Shown here piece by piece: positions 28,014 through 36,995 of a stretch of DNA of 64,000 nt. The DNA is taken from assembly GCF_023149035.1 (NCBI RefSeq), contig NZ_JAHXMY010000002.1, positions 1,178,001-1,242,000 of the forward strand, given 5' to 3'. The DNA is from Microbacterium sp. EYE_78 (GTDB taxonomy: Bacteria; Actinomycetota; Actinomycetes; Actinomycetales; Microbacteriaceae). Position numbers and translations under genes: made by a program. Each line of letters starts with the position of its first letter. Position 1 is the first letter of the stretch. Below the pieces are notes generated by a model that was given only the letters and a program-made list of their open reading frames with translations, was not told where the DNA came from and made no database searches.

Positions 28014-29273
28014 TCAGGGTCGGATCTGCCCGGCGCCCCGCGCCAGCCACTTCGTCGTCGTGAGCTCGGCGAGCCCCATCGGACCGCGCGCGTGCAGCTT
28101 CTGGGTCGAGATGCCGACCTCGGCGCCGAACCCGAACTCGCCGCCGTCCGTGAACCGGGTCGAGGTGTTCACCATCACGACGGCGGAGTCGACCTCGGCC
28201 AGGAAACGCTCCGCGGCCGACTCGTCGGCCGTGATGATCGACTCCGTGTGCTGGGTCGAATACGTCCGGATGTGCGCGAGGGCTTCGTCGAGGTCGTCGA
28301 CGATGCGGAACGAGACGTCCAGGCTCATGTGCTCCGTCGACCAGTCGGCCTCGACAGCGGGGACGACCCCGCCGGCGAGTCGGCGCGTCTCGTCGTCGCC
28401 GTGGACGGTCACGCCGCGCTCCTGCAGTGTCGCGACGATCGGGGCGACGACCCGCTGCGCCGCATCGCGATGGACGAGGACCGTCTCCACCGAGTTGCAG
28501 ACGCTCGGCCGCTGGACCTTCGCGTTGACGACGATGTCGGTGGCCCACTCGAGCGGCGCGGACGCGTCCAGGACGATGTGGACGACGCCGGCCCCCGTCT
28601 CGATGACGGGCACCGTCGACTCGGTGACGACGGTCTCGATGAGCTGCGCACTGCCCCGCGGAACCAGCACGTCGACGAGTCCGCGTGCGCGCATCAGCGC
28701 GTTCGCGCCGTCACGGCCGAAATCGTCGACCGTCTGGATCGCTTCCGGGTCGACACCCGCCGCGGAGAGGGCGCCCCGCATCACCGCGACGAGGGCGGCG
28801 TTCGAGGACTGGGCCGCGCTGCCGCCGCGGAGGACCACCGCGTTACCCGACCGCAGGGCGAGCGCGGTGATGTCGACCGTGACGTTCGGCCGGGCTTCGT
28901 AGATCGAACCGACGACACCGAACGGCACCGAGACCTTCTGCAGACGGATGCCGTTCTCCAGCGTGCGATCGTCGAGCACACGCCCCACCGGGTCGGGCAG
29001 CACTGCGACCTCGCGGACGGCCGCCGCCAGCGCGCGCACGCGCGGCTCGTCGAGTCTCAGCCGATCGATGAGCCCGGGCGTGAGGCCGTTCGACTCGCCG
29101 CGGGCGAGGTCTTCGGCATTCGCCGCGACGATGCGGGGCACGTCGGCCTCGATCGCATCGGCGATGCCCCGGAGCAGGTCGACCTTCGCGGCATCCGTCA
29201 GGAGACCGACGGACCGGGATGCCTCCCGCGCGGATCGCATGCGCTCGAGCGGGCTGAGGACGGTCGTGGTCAT
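28014..29273 (-). CDS. proA: Gamma-glutamyl phosphate reductase
   Basis: The second step of proline synthesis, reducing gamma-glutamyl phosphate to the semialdehyde with NADPH. The 419-residue protein is an ALDH-fold enzyme with catalytic Cys in QRPSVCNSVETVLVH near residue 258. It also has the PFGVVGSIYEARPNVT and FTDGGEFGFGAEVGISTQKLHARGPMG signatures read in parts. The start ATG follows TAGACT by six bases, so proA probably has its own leaderless promoter although proB lies 30 bases upstream in the same direction. Confidence 0.97.
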   Translation of the reverse strand: MTTTVLSPLERMRSAREASRSVGLLTDAAKVDLLRGIADAIEADVPRIVAANAEDLARGESNGLTPGLIDRLRLDEPRVRALAAAVREVAVLPDPVGRVLDDRTLENGIRLQKVSVPFGVVGSIYEARPNVTVDITALALRSGNAVVLRGGSAAQSSNAALVAVMRGALSAAGVDPEAIQTVDDFGRDGANALMRARGLVDVLVPRGSAQLIETVVTESTVPVIETGAGVVHIVLDASAPLEWATDIVVNAKVQRPSVCNSVETVLVHRDAAQRVVAPIVATLQERGVTVHGDDETRRLAGGVVPAVEADWSTEHMSLDVSFRIVDDLDEALAHIRTYSTQHTESIITADESAAERFLAEVDSAVVMVNTSTRFTDGGEFGFGAEVGISTQKLHARGPMGLAELTTTKWLARGAGQIRP

Positions 29274-29279
29274 CTCGTC

Positions 29280-29285
29280 AGTCTA
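29280..29285 (-). promoter_or_regulatory. Leaderless -10 box of proA
   Basis: TAGACT on the minus strand, six bases, then the proA ATG. It lies in the 30-base gap after proB. Confidence 0.55.
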
Positions 29286-29303
29286 CGGCTGTGCGGGACG
29301 CGG

Positions 29304-30134
29304 TCATTCCGCAGGAACACGCACGGGCGCGGTCCCCGCCGGCACCGCGGGGTTCGGGTCCGGAGCGAACCACGTGCCGACGCGATCCCCTCGCAGCGCC
29401 GCGTGCACGAGGTCGGCGCTCGTGACGAGCACGGCGACCCCCGCCGCGGAGGCAAGACGGGCGGCCGAGGCCTTGGTGGCAGCCCCTCCGGTTCCGACGC
29501 TGTTGACGACCACGGACCCGAATTCGTAGCCCGAGAGATCGTCACCGAACGCGACCTCGTCGATCGGGCGGGCGCCGGGCTCCCCAGGCGGGCGGGTGTA
29601 CAGGCTTTCGATGTCGCTGAGCAGCACGAGCGCATCGGCGCCGATCAGCTGCGCCACGAGTGCAGCCAGCCGGTCGTTGTCGCCGAAGCGGATCTCGTGC
29701 GTCGCGACGGTGTCGTTCTCATTGACGATGGGCAGGATCCGAAGCCCCAACAGACGTTCCATGGCGCGACGTGCGTTCGACCGGTGGGTGGGGTTCTCGA
29801 GGTCGCCCGCCGTGAGCAGCACCTGGCCGGCCACGATCTCGAAAGGCCGGAGGGCTTCTTGGTACCGGTAGATGAGGACGTTCTGCCCCACCGCGGCCGC
29901 GGCCTGCTGGGTGGCGAGATCACTCGGCCGGGAATCGAGCAGCAGGAACGGCATGCCGGTCGCGATGGCACCGGACGAGACGAGGACGACCTCGGTGCCG
30001 CGTGCGTGCGCCTCGGCGAGAGCGTCGACGATCGGGCCGATCTTCTCGGCGTTCTCACCGCTGATGGACGACGAGCCGACTTTGACGACGACGCGACGCG
30101 CCCCCGCGATTCCCGCGCGATCCTGCAGCGTCAC
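29304..30134 (-). CDS. proB: Glutamate 5-kinase without PUA domain
   Basis: Phosphorylates glutamate at the start of proline synthesis. The 276-residue protein has the amino-acid kinase features [48 protein letters not shown] and [15 protein letters not shown]. It stops right after the kinase domain; Escherichia coli ProB is about 367 residues because it carries a C-terminal PUA domain, which is absent here. The GTG start overlaps the obgE stop by four bases (GTGA), so it is translated with obgE. Confidence 0.95.
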   Translation of the reverse strand: MTLQDRAGIAGARRVVVKVGSSSISGENAEKIGPIVDALAEAHARGTEVVLVSSGAIATGMPFLLLDSRPSDLATQQAAAAVGQNVLIYRYQEALRPFEIVAGQVLLTAGDLENPTHRSNARRAMERLLGLRILPIVNENDTVATHEIRFGDNDRLAALVAQLIGADALVLLSDIESLYTRPPGEPGARPIDEVAFGDDLSGYEFGSVVVNSVGTGGAATKASAARLASAAGVAVLVTSADLVHAALRGDRVGTWFAPDPNPAVPAGTAPVRVPAE

Positions 30135-31645
30135 GACTCGCTCTCGTCCCCCCAGCCGTCGCCGCGCGCGGCGAGGCGTTCGGATTCGAGCTCGGCACGC
30201 GCCTCGGCCTTGGCGTCCATGCGCTCGTGGTAGCGGTCGCGACGCTGGGAGGTGGTGCGACGCGGGTTCAGGTCGAGGCGCGGATCGGTGCCGCGCGGCG
30301 CGGTCATCAGCTCGGCGGCGGAACCGAGCGACGGGTGCCAGTCGAAGACGATGCCGTCGCCCTTGCCGATCACGACGGTCGAGCCCGCCTCGGCCCCGGC
30401 GCGGTAGAGCCCATCCTCGACGCCCAGCTTCTCGAGGCGGTCGGCGAGGAACCCGACGGCCTCCTCGTTCTGGAAGTCGGTCTGCTGCACCCAGCGCACG
30501 GGCTTGTCGCCGAGGATGCGGTAGATGTTGCCGTAGGTGCCGCCTTCGACACGGATCTCGAAGTCCTTCTCCGACCCCTGCGGACGGATGACGATCCGCT
30601 CGGGCGCGGGCGCCGCCGCAGCGGCCGCCCGATGCTCCTCCACGATCTCGCCGAGCGCGAACGTCAACTGTCGCAGGCCGTCACGGCTGACCGTGGAGAT
30701 GTCGAACACCCGGAAGCCGCGGGCCTCGAGGTCGGGGCGGACGAGGTCGGCGAGATCCTTCGCCTCGGGGACGTCCAGCTTGTTCAACGCGACGAGCTGC
30801 GGACGCTCGAGCAGCGGGACCTGGCCGTCGGGGACGGGATAGGCCGCCAGCTCCGCGAGGATGACGTCGAGATCGCTGATGGGGTCGCGACCCGGGTCGA
30901 GGGTCGCGCAGTCGAGGACGTGGACGAGGGCCGTGCAGCGTTCGACGTGGCGGAGGAACTCGAGCCCGAGTCCCTTGCCCTCGCTCGCACCCTCGATGAG
31001 CCCCGGCACGTCGGCGACCGTGTAGCGGGCCTCGCCCGCCTGCACGACGCCGAGGTTCGGGTGCAGCGTCGTGAAGGGGTAGTCGGCGATCTTCGGCCGT
31101 GCGGCCGAGATGGCGGCGATGAGGCTGGACTTGCCCGCCGACGGGTAGCCGACGAGGGCCACATCGGCGACGGTCTTCAGCTCGAGCTGGACATCGCCCT
31201 CCCACCCCGGGGTGCCGAGGAGGGCGAAGCCGGGCGCCTTGCGCTTCGGGTTCGCGAGCGAGGCGTTGCCGAGCCCTCCCTGCCCACCGGGTGCGACGAC
31301 GAAGCGGATGCCGGGCGTCGCCATGTCGACGAGCGTCTCGCCGTCCTCGTCCTTCACGACCGTCCCGACCGGGACCGGGAGCTCCAGCGGCTCGCCCTGG
31401 GCGCCGGAGCGGTGATCGCCCATGCCGAAGCCGCCATTACCGGCGGAACGATGCGGTGAGTGGTGGTAGGACAGCAGCGTGGTGACCTGCGGGTCGGATA
31501 CGAGGATGATGTCGCCACCGTGTCCGCCGTTCCCGCCGTCAGGGCCGGCGAGGGGCTTGAACTTCTCTCGCTTGACCGAGACACAGCCGTTGCCGCCCTT
31601 GCCTGCGCTCAAGTGCAGCGTCACGCGATCGACGAACGTCACCAT
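30131..31645 (-). CDS. obgE: Obg/CgtA GTPase
   Basis: A ribosome-assembly and stringent-response GTPase. The 504-residue protein has the glycine-rich Obg fold ([24 protein letters not shown]), the G domain with [10 protein letters not shown] near residue 167, DVPGLIEGA and NKLDV, and then the Obg C-terminal OCT domain ([27 protein letters not shown] in parts). A tail of about 80 extra residues ending in [12 protein letters not shown] follows, as in other actinobacteria. AGGAG lies about 8 bases before the ATG. It is downstream of rplU and rpmA, the conserved order, with a terminator hairpin between. Confidence 0.97.
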   Translation of the reverse strand: MVTFVDRVTLHLSAGKGGNGCVSVKREKFKPLAGPDGGNGGHGGDIILVSDPQVTTLLSYHHSPHRSAGNGGFGMGDHRSGAQGEPLELPVPVGTVVKDEDGETLVDMATPGIRFVVAPGGQGGLGNASLANPKRKAPGFALLGTPGWEGDVQLELKTVADVALVGYPSAGKSSLIAAISAARPKIADYPFTTLHPNLGVVQAGEARYTVADVPGLIEGASEGKGLGLEFLRHVERCTALVHVLDCATLDPGRDPISDLDVILAELAAYPVPDGQVPLLERPQLVALNKLDVPEAKDLADLVRPDLEARGFRVFDISTVSRDGLRQLTFALGEIVEEHRAAAAAAPAPERIVIRPQGSEKDFEIRVEGGTYGNIYRILGDKPVRWVQQTDFQNEEAVGFLADRLEKLGVEDGLYRAGAEAGSTVVIGKGDGIVFDWHPSLGSAAELMTAPRGTDPRLDLNPRRTTSQRRDRYHERMDAKAEARAELESERLAARGDGWGDESES

Positions 31646-31691
31646 GCGGTGTCTCCTGACGGGAAGCCGACCGGGGCCGGCGGGGGAAAGA

Positions 31692-31721
31692 ATGAGGGGC
31701 GGGCCGCAGCCCGCCCCTCAT
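31692..31721 (-). terminator. Hairpin between rpmA and obgE
   Basis: A perfect 13-bp stem (ATGAGGGGCGGGC / GCCCGCCCCTCAT) with a CGCA loop, followed on the minus strand by TTCTTTCC. It probably ends most rplU-rpmA transcripts and lets a fraction continue into obgE. Confidence 0.75.
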
Positions 31722-31737
31722 CGAGAATGTTGTCTGA

Positions 31738-31995
31738 TCACTCAGCGGCCGACACGATGTTGACGACCTTGCGGCCGCCCTTCGTGCCGAACTCGACCGC
31801 ACCCGCGGCAAGCGCGAACAGCGTGTCGTCGCCACCGCGGCCGACACCGGCGCCCGGGTGGAAGTGGGTGCCGCGCTGACGGACGATGATCTCGCCGGCG
31901 AGGACCTGCTGGCCGCCGAAACGCTTCACGCCGAGGCGCTGTGCGTTGGAGTCACGACCGTTACGGGTGGAGCTTGCGCCCTTTTTATGTGCCAT
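31738..31995 (-). CDS. rpmA: 50S ribosomal protein L27
   Basis: L27 reaches into the peptidyl transferase centre with its N-terminal tail. The 85-residue protein begins [16 protein letters not shown], followed by [22 protein letters not shown] and the family end. Length is normal. It follows rplU by about 20 bases and is cotranscribed with it. Confidence 0.98.
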   Translation of the reverse strand: MAHKKGASSTRNGRDSNAQRLGVKRFGGQQVLAGEIIVRQRGTHFHPGAGVGRGGDDTLFALAAGAVEFGTKGGRKVVNIVSAAE

Positions 31996-32016
31996 CTCTC
32001 GTGTCCTCTCGGCTGC

Positions 32017-32325
32017 TTACTTGATGCCGGTGATCTTGACGCGCGTGAGGTCCTGACGGTGGCCCTGGCGCTTCTTGTAGCCGGTCTTGTTCTTGAACTT
32101 CTGGATCACGATCTTCGGACCGCGCTCCTCGCCGAGGACCTCGGCGGTGACCTTGACCTTCGCGAGCTTGTCGGCGTCGGTCGTCACGGCGTCGCCGTCG
32201 ACGAAGAGGACGGCCGGGAGCTCGATCTTGTCGCCGACCTTCGCCGCCTGACGGTCGAGGACGACGATGGTGCCGACCTGGACCTTCTCCTGACGGCCAC
32301 CGGCGCGCACAACTGCGTAAACCAC
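32017..32325 (-). CDS. rplU: 50S ribosomal protein L21
   Basis: L21 binds 23S rRNA near L20. The GTG at 32325 starts a 102-residue protein ([17 protein letters not shown]...) with the family C-terminus [24 protein letters not shown] lies just upstream of the GTG as ribosome site. Longer in-frame starts would add a leader sequence without homology. Transcription starts at a good promoter near 32440, leaving a leader of about 115 bases. Confidence 0.97.
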   Translation of the reverse strand: MVYAVVRAGGRQEKVQVGTIVVLDRQAAKVGDKIELPAVLFVDGDAVTTDADKLAKVKVTAEVLGEERGPKIVIQKFKNKTGYKKRQGHRQDLTRVKITGIK

Positions 32326-32446
32326 TTCACACCTTGTTTCTTCTGTGGAGCGCTCGGCTCCGATTGTCTGATGAGACTGGAAGTCGTGGTGCGGAAGCCA
32401 GGCTCTGGGTCGCATCGTCCTGCGACACGTGACGCACCAAGGGTCC

Positions 32447-32475
32447 AGAATACCCGATCCCCGCGGAGAGGGCAA
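32447..32475 (-). promoter_or_regulatory. rplU-rpmA promoter
   Basis: On the minus strand TTGCCC (-35, at 32470-32475) and TATTCT (-10, at 32447-32452) are separated by exactly 17 bases. It is the best full sigma-70-type promoter in this part of the window. The leader (32326-32440) contains a possible stem around 32385-32435 but no known regulator motif. Confidence 0.6.
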
Positions 32476-32524
32476 AAGCGCTCGGGGCCGTGTCGGCACG
32501 GGTGCCCCGCGACCTCCCCGTGCC

Positions 32525-32530
32525 TATGAT
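32525..32530 (+). promoter_or_regulatory. Leaderless -10 box of the DUF4031 gene
   Basis: TATGAT, six bases, then ATG at 32537, divergent from the rplU promoter about 50 bases away. Confidence 0.6.
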
Positions 32531-32536
32531 CGGCGG

Positions 32537-32809
32537 ATGGCGATCCTGGTCGACTCCGCGATGTGGCCCGCGCACGGCCGGCTCTGGGCCCACATGGTCT
32601 CGGACAGCGACCTGTCCGAGCTGCATGCATTCGCGGCGGCCCACGGCATCCCGCCACGCGCGTTCGACCGTGATCACTACGACGTCCCCGCCGACGCCCT
32701 CGACCGGTTGGTCGCCGGCGGCGCGGAGCGAGTCAGCGCACATGAGCTCGTCCGCCGGCTCATCGCTTCGGGGCTGCGGGTCACCGCCCGCGAGCGGCGC
32801 GGACGGTGA
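32537..32809 (+). CDS. DUF4031 domain protein (90 aa)
   Basis: A 90-residue protein of the DUF4031 family, which has no assigned activity. It begins MAILVDSAMWPAHGRLWAHMVSD and has the family pattern HGIPPRAFDRDHYDVP. The Asp, His and Trp residues of the N-terminal half are the conserved ones. There is no signal peptide. The start is supported by leaderless promoter geometry. It converges with the RNase E/G gene eight bases away. Confidence 0.85.
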   Translation: MAILVDSAMWPAHGRLWAHMVSDSDLSELHAFAAAHGIPPRAFDRDHYDVPADALDRLVAGGAERVSAHELVRRLIASGLRVTARERRGR

Positions 32810-32817
32810 CCTGAGGG

Positions 32818-35226
32818 TCAGTCCTCTTCCGGCGAGGTCGACACCGGCGTGCCGGTCAGCGCGGCGGTCGTCACCCGGCGGCGTGCGCGGCCCTGCCCGG
32901 GTGCCTTCGGCTCGGGCAGCGCCTCGAGGACCGAGTCGAGCATGCGCTCGGCGTCCGACTTCGGGGCAGCGTCCGCCTTCTTGCGGCGCGGGCGCTTCGC
33001 GCGTTCGGCGCGCGGCTGCGCCTCGACCGGCGCCTCCGCCTCGGGCTCGACGGCCACCTGCTCCTCGTGCGGCTTCATCGTGGAGGCGGCGATCTGCGCG
33101 AGTGCGGACTTCACACCTTCGGTGATGACGTGGGTGCCGCCCGTCGGCGTCGCGGCCGCCGACTGCTGCGGCGAGGCGCCGTTCTGACGCGAGCGGCGCC
33201 CACCGCCGTTGCCGCCGTTCCCACCGGTGCCGCTGCCGTTCGCGCGGTGCTTCACGACCGGGTCGTGGTGGACGATGACGCCACGCCCGGCGCAGACCTC
33301 GCACGCCTCGCTGAAGGTCTCGAGCAGCCCGAGGCCGATCTTCTTGCGGGTCATCTGCACGAGTCCGAGCGACGTCACCTCGGCGACCTGATGCTTGGTG
33401 CGGTCGCGGCTCAGGCATTCGACGAGGCGGCGCAGGACGAGGTCCCGGTTGGACTCGAGGACCATGTCGATGAAGTCGACGACGATGATGCCGCCGATGT
33501 CGCGCAGCCGCAGCTGGCGCACGATCTCCTCAGCCGCCTCGAGGTTGTTCTTCGTGACGGTCTCCTCGAGGTTGCCCCCGGTGCCGACGAACTTGCCCGT
33601 GTTCACGTCGACGACCGTCATGGCCTCGGTGCGGTCGATGACGAGCGAACCGCCCGAGGGCAGCCAGACCTTGCGATCGAGGGCCTTCTCGATCTGCTCC
33701 GTGACGCGGAATTCATCGAACGGGTCGTGGTCGCCGTCGTACTTCTCGATCCGCTCCAGCAGATCCGGAGCGACTCCCGTGAGGTACGAGGTGATGGTCT
33801 GGTACGCCTCGTCGCCCTGGATGAGCATCTTGCGGAAGTCCTCGTTGAAGACGTCGCGCACGATCTTCACGAGGAGATCGGGCTCGGAGTGCAGCAGGGC
33901 GGGTGCCTGGCCCGACTGGGCCTGGGTGCTGATGTGCTCCCACTGCGAGGTGAGGCGCTGCACGTCCCGCGTGAGCTGCTCCTCGGTGGCGCCCTCCGCC
34001 GCGGTGCGCACGATGACGCCCGAGGATTCCGGCAGCACCTCCTTGAGGATCTTCTTCAGCCGGGCACGCTCGGTGTCGGGGAGCTTCCTCGAGATGCCGT
34101 TCATCGCGCCACCGGGGACGTACACGAGGTACCGGCCGGGCAGCGAGATCTGGCTGGTCAGACGGGCGCCCTTGTGCCCCACCGGGTCCTTCGTGACCTG
34201 CACGAGCACCCGGTCGCCGGACTTGAGCGCGAGTTCGATGCGGCGCGGCTGGTTGCCGGTCTCGACGGCATCCCAGTCCACCTCGCCGGAGTACAGCACG
34301 GCGTTGCGGCCGCGACCGATGTCCACGAACGCGGCCTCCATGCTGGGGAGCACGTTCTGCACGCGGCCGAGGTAGACGTTGCCGATGAGTGAAGCGTCCT
34401 GGTTGCGGGCGACGTAGTGCTCGACGAGGACGTTGTCCTCCAGCACGGCGATCTGGATCCGACCGCTCTTGGAGCGCACGATCATGTCGCGGTCGACCGA
34501 CTCGCGACGGGCGAGGAACTCGGCCTCGGTGACGACGGGGCGGCGGCGACCGGCCTCGCGACCGTCGCGGCGGCGCTGTTTCTTCGCCTCGAGCCGCGTG
34601 GACCCCTTGATGCGCTGCGGCTCGGTGATGACTTCGACCGCCCGGCGGCGCGGCGCAGGCTCGTCCTGCGACTCGCCCCCGTTGCCGCCTCGACGGCGGT
34701 TGCGGCGTCGCGAGCTCGACGGCGAGTCGGACGCACCGTCCTCGCGCTCGTCACGATCGTCCCGCTGCAGCGCCGGGAGAGGCGTGATCTCGGGCGCGTA
34801 GAAGTGCAGCGCCGTCGACACCGCCGACACGAACTGCTCGGGGATGAGCCCCAGGCTGATCGCGGTCGGAGTCTCCGGCGCGACGGGCACCTCGGGTTCG
34901 GCAGGCTCAGCCGACCCCGCAGGCTCAGCCGACCCCGCAGGCTCAGCCGACGCCGCAGGCCCAGCCGACGCTTCCTGCTCGGCGGGCGTCTGCGGCTCGG
35001 CGGGCGTCTCGGGCTCAGCAGATTCCTCAGGCTCAGCGGGTGCCGTGGGCTCGGCGGGCGCCTCGGGCTCAGCGGGCGCCTCGGGCTCGGCAGGCGCCTC
35101 GGGCTCAGCGGGCGCCTCGGGCTCAGCGGGCGCCTCCGGCGTCGGCGTGGCCGTCTCCTGCTCAGGGGCGGAGGTCAGCGCCTCGTCCTGGTCCGGCGTG
35201 GTTGCTTCGTTGTTGTCATCGGCCAT
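32818..35226 (-). CDS. rne: Ribonuclease E/G family endoribonuclease
   Basis: Processes rRNA and mRNA. The catalytic part (about residues 270-690) has the S1 domain (LVEHYVARNQDASLIGNVYLGRVQNVLPSMEAAFVDIG in parts), the DNase I-like catalytic sequence TEAMTVVDVNTG and IIVVDFIDM with two Asp for Mg, and the Zn-link CEVCAGRG. The N-terminal 130 residues are repeats of Ala, Pro and Glu (APAEPE units) and the C-terminal part has basic and acidic patches (RAKRPRRKK), which in actinobacteria replace the Escherichia coli C-terminal scaffold. The 802-residue length fits actinobacterial RNase E. The ATG is preceded by a leader of unknown length. It is a probable housekeeping gene transcribed alone. 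Confidence 0.95.
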   Translation of the reverse strand: MADDNNEATTPDQDEALTSAPEQETATPTPEAPAEPEAPAEPEAPAEPEAPAEPEAPAEPTAPAEPEESAEPETPAEPQTPAEQEASAGPAASAEPAGSAEPAGSAEPAEPEVPVAPETPTAISLGLIPEQFVSAVSTALHFYAPEITPLPALQRDDRDEREDGASDSPSSSRRRNRRRGGNGGESQDEPAPRRRAVEVITEPQRIKGSTRLEAKKQRRRDGREAGRRRPVVTEAEFLARRESVDRDMIVRSKSGRIQIAVLEDNVLVEHYVARNQDASLIGNVYLGRVQNVLPSMEAAFVDIGRGRNAVLYSGEVDWDAVETGNQPRRIELALKSGDRVLVQVTKDPVGHKGARLTSQISLPGRYLVYVPGGAMNGISRKLPDTERARLKKILKEVLPESSGVIVRTAAEGATEEQLTRDVQRLTSQWEHISTQAQSGQAPALLHSEPDLLVKIVRDVFNEDFRKMLIQGDEAYQTITSYLTGVAPDLLERIEKYDGDHDPFDEFRVTEQIEKALDRKVWLPSGGSLVIDRTEAMTVVDVNTGKFVGTGGNLEETVTKNNLEAAEEIVRQLRLRDIGGIIVVDFIDMVLESNRDLVLRRLVECLSRDRTKHQVAEVTSLGLVQMTRKKIGLGLLETFSEACEVCAGRGVIVHHDPVVKHRANGSGTGGNGGNGGGRRSRQNGASPQQSAAATPTGGTHVITEGVKSALAQIAASTMKPHEEQVAVEPEAEAPVEAQPRAERAKRPRRKKADAAPKSDAERMLDSVLEALPEPKAPGQGRARRRVTTAALTGTPVSTSPEED
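34903..34974 (-). repeat. 18-bp tandem repeat (4 units) in rne coding region
   Basis: Units of AGGCTCAGCCGACCCCGC on the plus strand are repeated four times, the last two with changes. They encode the SAEPAG repeats of the RNase E N-terminal tail. Confidence 0.85.
35057..35128 (-). repeat. Second 18-bp tandem repeat (4 units) in rne coding region
   Basis: Units of GGCGCCTCGGGCTCAGCG on the plus strand occur four times in a row with one variant. They encode repeated AEPEAP hexads. Identity at the DNA level suggests recent slippage expansion. Confidence 0.9.
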
Positions 35227-35513
35227 CTCTGGCGTACTCCCAGCCGACGGCTCCGCGCGCCGTCCGGCGTAACTCTGGCGGCGCCGCTCCGTTCTCGGAG
35301 GGGCCGCGAACTCTCTCGGTCTGCAGCCGATCCTCGCTCTCTGGGCGAGGTGACGCTGCGCGGGCGGTCATCGCCCGAAGTCTCCTGGTGACGTCCGGGC
35401 GGCGCGGCCGCGGGGACGTCGACTCCCAGTATCCCACTTTCCGGGGCGATTCCATGACCGATCGGTGGGTTATGCACGGCCGAGGCCTCCAGGGCACCCA
35501 TGACCGGCGGTGC
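35227..35513. other. Intergenic region between rne and the VKOR gene
   Basis: About 290 bases without a gene. It should hold the rne promoter and 5' leader. I see a hairpin GGGCGGTCATCGCCC near 35367-35381 and a weak minus-strand GATACT near 35430, but no firm promoter. RNase E leaders are autoregulatory in other bacteria, so hairpins here could matter. Confidence 0.4.
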
Positions 35514-35519
35514 GATAAT
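35514..35519 (+). promoter_or_regulatory. Near-leaderless -10 box of the VKOR gene
   Basis: GATAAT, seven bases, then ATG at 35527. Confidence 0.45.
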
Positions 35520-35526
35520 CGCCCGC

Positions 35527-36132
35527 ATGACCTCCCGGACCGGCTCCCCACGCCCCCTCGGCCTCGCCGTCTGGCTGATCCTGGCAGGTGCCGTGGGATG
35601 GTTCGCCGCGTTCGAACTCACCGTGGAACGACTTCGTCTGTTGGCCGACCCGAACGCCACTGCGGCCTGCGACATCAGTCTCCTGGTGCAGTGCGGCGCG
35701 AATCTCCAGTCGGCGCAGGGCTCGGTGTTCGGGTTCCCGAACCCCGTCCTGGGTCTGACCGGGTGGATGGCGCCTGCCGTCGTCGGGGCCGCTCTGCTCG
35801 CCGGCGCGAGGTTCGCTCGCTGGTTCTGGCTCGTCTTCGGCCTCGGTATGACCTTCGCGTTCGGGTTCGTGCTGTGGCTGATCTCGCAGAGCGTGTACGT
35901 GCTCGGCACCCTCTGCCCGTGGTGCATGGTGACGTGGCTGGTGACGATCCCCTCGTTCTACGCCGTCGTCGTGCACCTCGTGCGGATCGGGGCGATCCCG
36001 GCATCCGCGTCGGCTCGTCGCGGCGCGGGCAGGCTGATGGCCTGGGTGCCGCTCATGGCGATCGTCACGTTCGCGGTCGTCGGTCTGCTCGCGCAGCTGC
36101 AGCTGGATTGGATCGCGGAGTTCACCCGCTGA
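35527..36132 (+). CDS. Vitamin K epoxide reductase (VKOR) family protein
   Basis: Bacterial VKOR oxidises a DsbA-like partner and passes electrons to quinone, making disulfide bonds outside the membrane. The 201-residue protein has four to five transmembrane helices, the loop cysteines Cys48 and Cys56 (CDISLLVQC) and the active-site CPWC at 129-132 followed by MVTW. All four cysteines are present. There is no fused thioredoxin domain, so a separate DsbA-like partner is expected elsewhere. It stands alone and ends in a strong hairpin. Confidence 0.93.
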   Translation: MTSRTGSPRPLGLAVWLILAGAVGWFAAFELTVERLRLLADPNATAACDISLLVQCGANLQSAQGSVFGFPNPVLGLTGWMAPAVVGAALLAGARFARWFWLVFGLGMTFAFGFVLWLISQSVYVLGTLCPWCMVTWLVTIPSFYAVVVHLVRIGAIPASASARRGAGRLMAWVPLMAIVTFAVVGLLAQLQLDWIAEFTR

Positions 36133-36175
36133 CACGACGATGCCCCGCTCCGTGAAGAGCGGGGGCATCGTCGTG
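36133..36175. terminator. Bidirectional terminator between the VKOR gene and ndk
   Basis: A long stem of about 18 bp (CACGACGATGCCCCGCTC and its complement with one bulge) around a CGTGAA loop lies between the two convergent stop codons. Confidence 0.85.
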
Positions 36176-36184
36176 GGTCTCGGC

Positions 36185-36601
36185 TCAGGCGAACCAGATG
36201 CCGAGCTCGCGCGCGGCGGACTCGGTGCTGTCGCTGCCGTGGACGAGGTTCTGCTGGACGGCCAGGCCCCAGTCGCGCCCGAAGTCCCCGCGGATGGTGC
36301 CGGGGGCCGCGGTCGTGGGGTCGGTGGTGCCGGCGAGCGAGCGGAATCCCTCGATGACGCGGTTGCCCGCAAGGCGGATCGCCACGGAGGGACCCGACAT
36401 CATGAACTCCAGCAGCGGCTCGTAGAACGGCTTGCCTTCGTGCTCGGCGTAGTGCTGCTCCAGGCGGGCGCGGTCCGGCTCCACGAGGCGGATGTCGACG
36501 AGCGCGTAGCCCTTCGCCTCGATGCGGGCGAGGATCGCTCCGGTGAGTCCACGGGCGACCCCGTCGGGCTTCACGAGGACGAGGGTCTGTTCGGTGGCCA
36601 T
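36185..36601 (-). CDS. ndk: Nucleoside diphosphate kinase
   Basis: Balances nucleoside triphosphates by gamma-phosphate transfer. The 138-residue protein begins MATEQTLVLVKPDGVARG and has the phosphohistidine in NLVHGSDS (His121). Length is normal. The start ATG lies one base after the stop of the DUF4233 gene, so ndk is in the ileS-folC-DUF4233-ndk operon. Confidence 0.98.
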   Translation of the reverse strand: MATEQTLVLVKPDGVARGLTGAILARIEAKGYALVDIRLVEPDRARLEQHYAEHEGKPFYEPLLEFMMSGPSVAIRLAGNRVIEGFRSLAGTTDPTTAAPGTIRGDFGRDWGLAVQQNLVHGSDSTESAARELGIWFA

Positions 36602-36602
36602 G

Positions 36603-36995
36603 TCAGTCTCCGTTCTGGTCCGCGTCTGCGGCGAGTGAGGCGTTGCGCTGATCGAGCGCGCCGCCCTTGATGGTGGCATACACGTACAGCCCGCCGAAAA
36701 CCGCGGCGGCGATCAGCAGGGCCGGCACGAAGAAGGCGCCGAGCGCGATGACGACCTGCAGTGCACCGCCCGCGACGACCGCCCACGTGTGCCGGGTGAA
36801 CCCCGCGAGGGCGATCATCAGGACGCCCAGGACGGCTCCCCCGACGATTCCCCACCACGGCTCGATCCCCGCAGGCAACGCCTTCAGTCCGTAGACGGAG
36901 AGGCCCGCGAGGAACGCGACGATCGATTCGAATCCGAGGATCACCGACAGGAGCGACTCACGTGCGCCGCGCTGTCGACGCACTCGCGGGCTCAC
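36603..36995 (-). CDS. DUF4233 membrane protein
   Basis: A 130-residue integral membrane protein with four hydrophobic helices (including WGIVGGAVLGVLMIALAGF and VIALGAFFVPALLIAAAVFGGLYVYA). DUF4233 has no known activity. The position between folC and ndk is the one seen for DUF4233 in other actinobacteria. The GTG start overlaps the folC stop by four bases (GTGA), and ndk follows after one base. Confidence 0.88.
   Translation of the reverse strand: MSPRVRRQRGARESLLSVILGFESIVAFLAGLSVYGLKALPAGIEPWWGIVGGAVLGVLMIALAGFTRHTWAVVAGGALQVVIALGAFFVPALLIAAAVFGGLYVYATIKGGALDQRNASLAADADQNGD

Noticed and set aside
34903..35128. Phase-variable contingency locus in rne
   Set aside because: The repeat units are 18 bp, a multiple of three, so length changes would not switch the frame.
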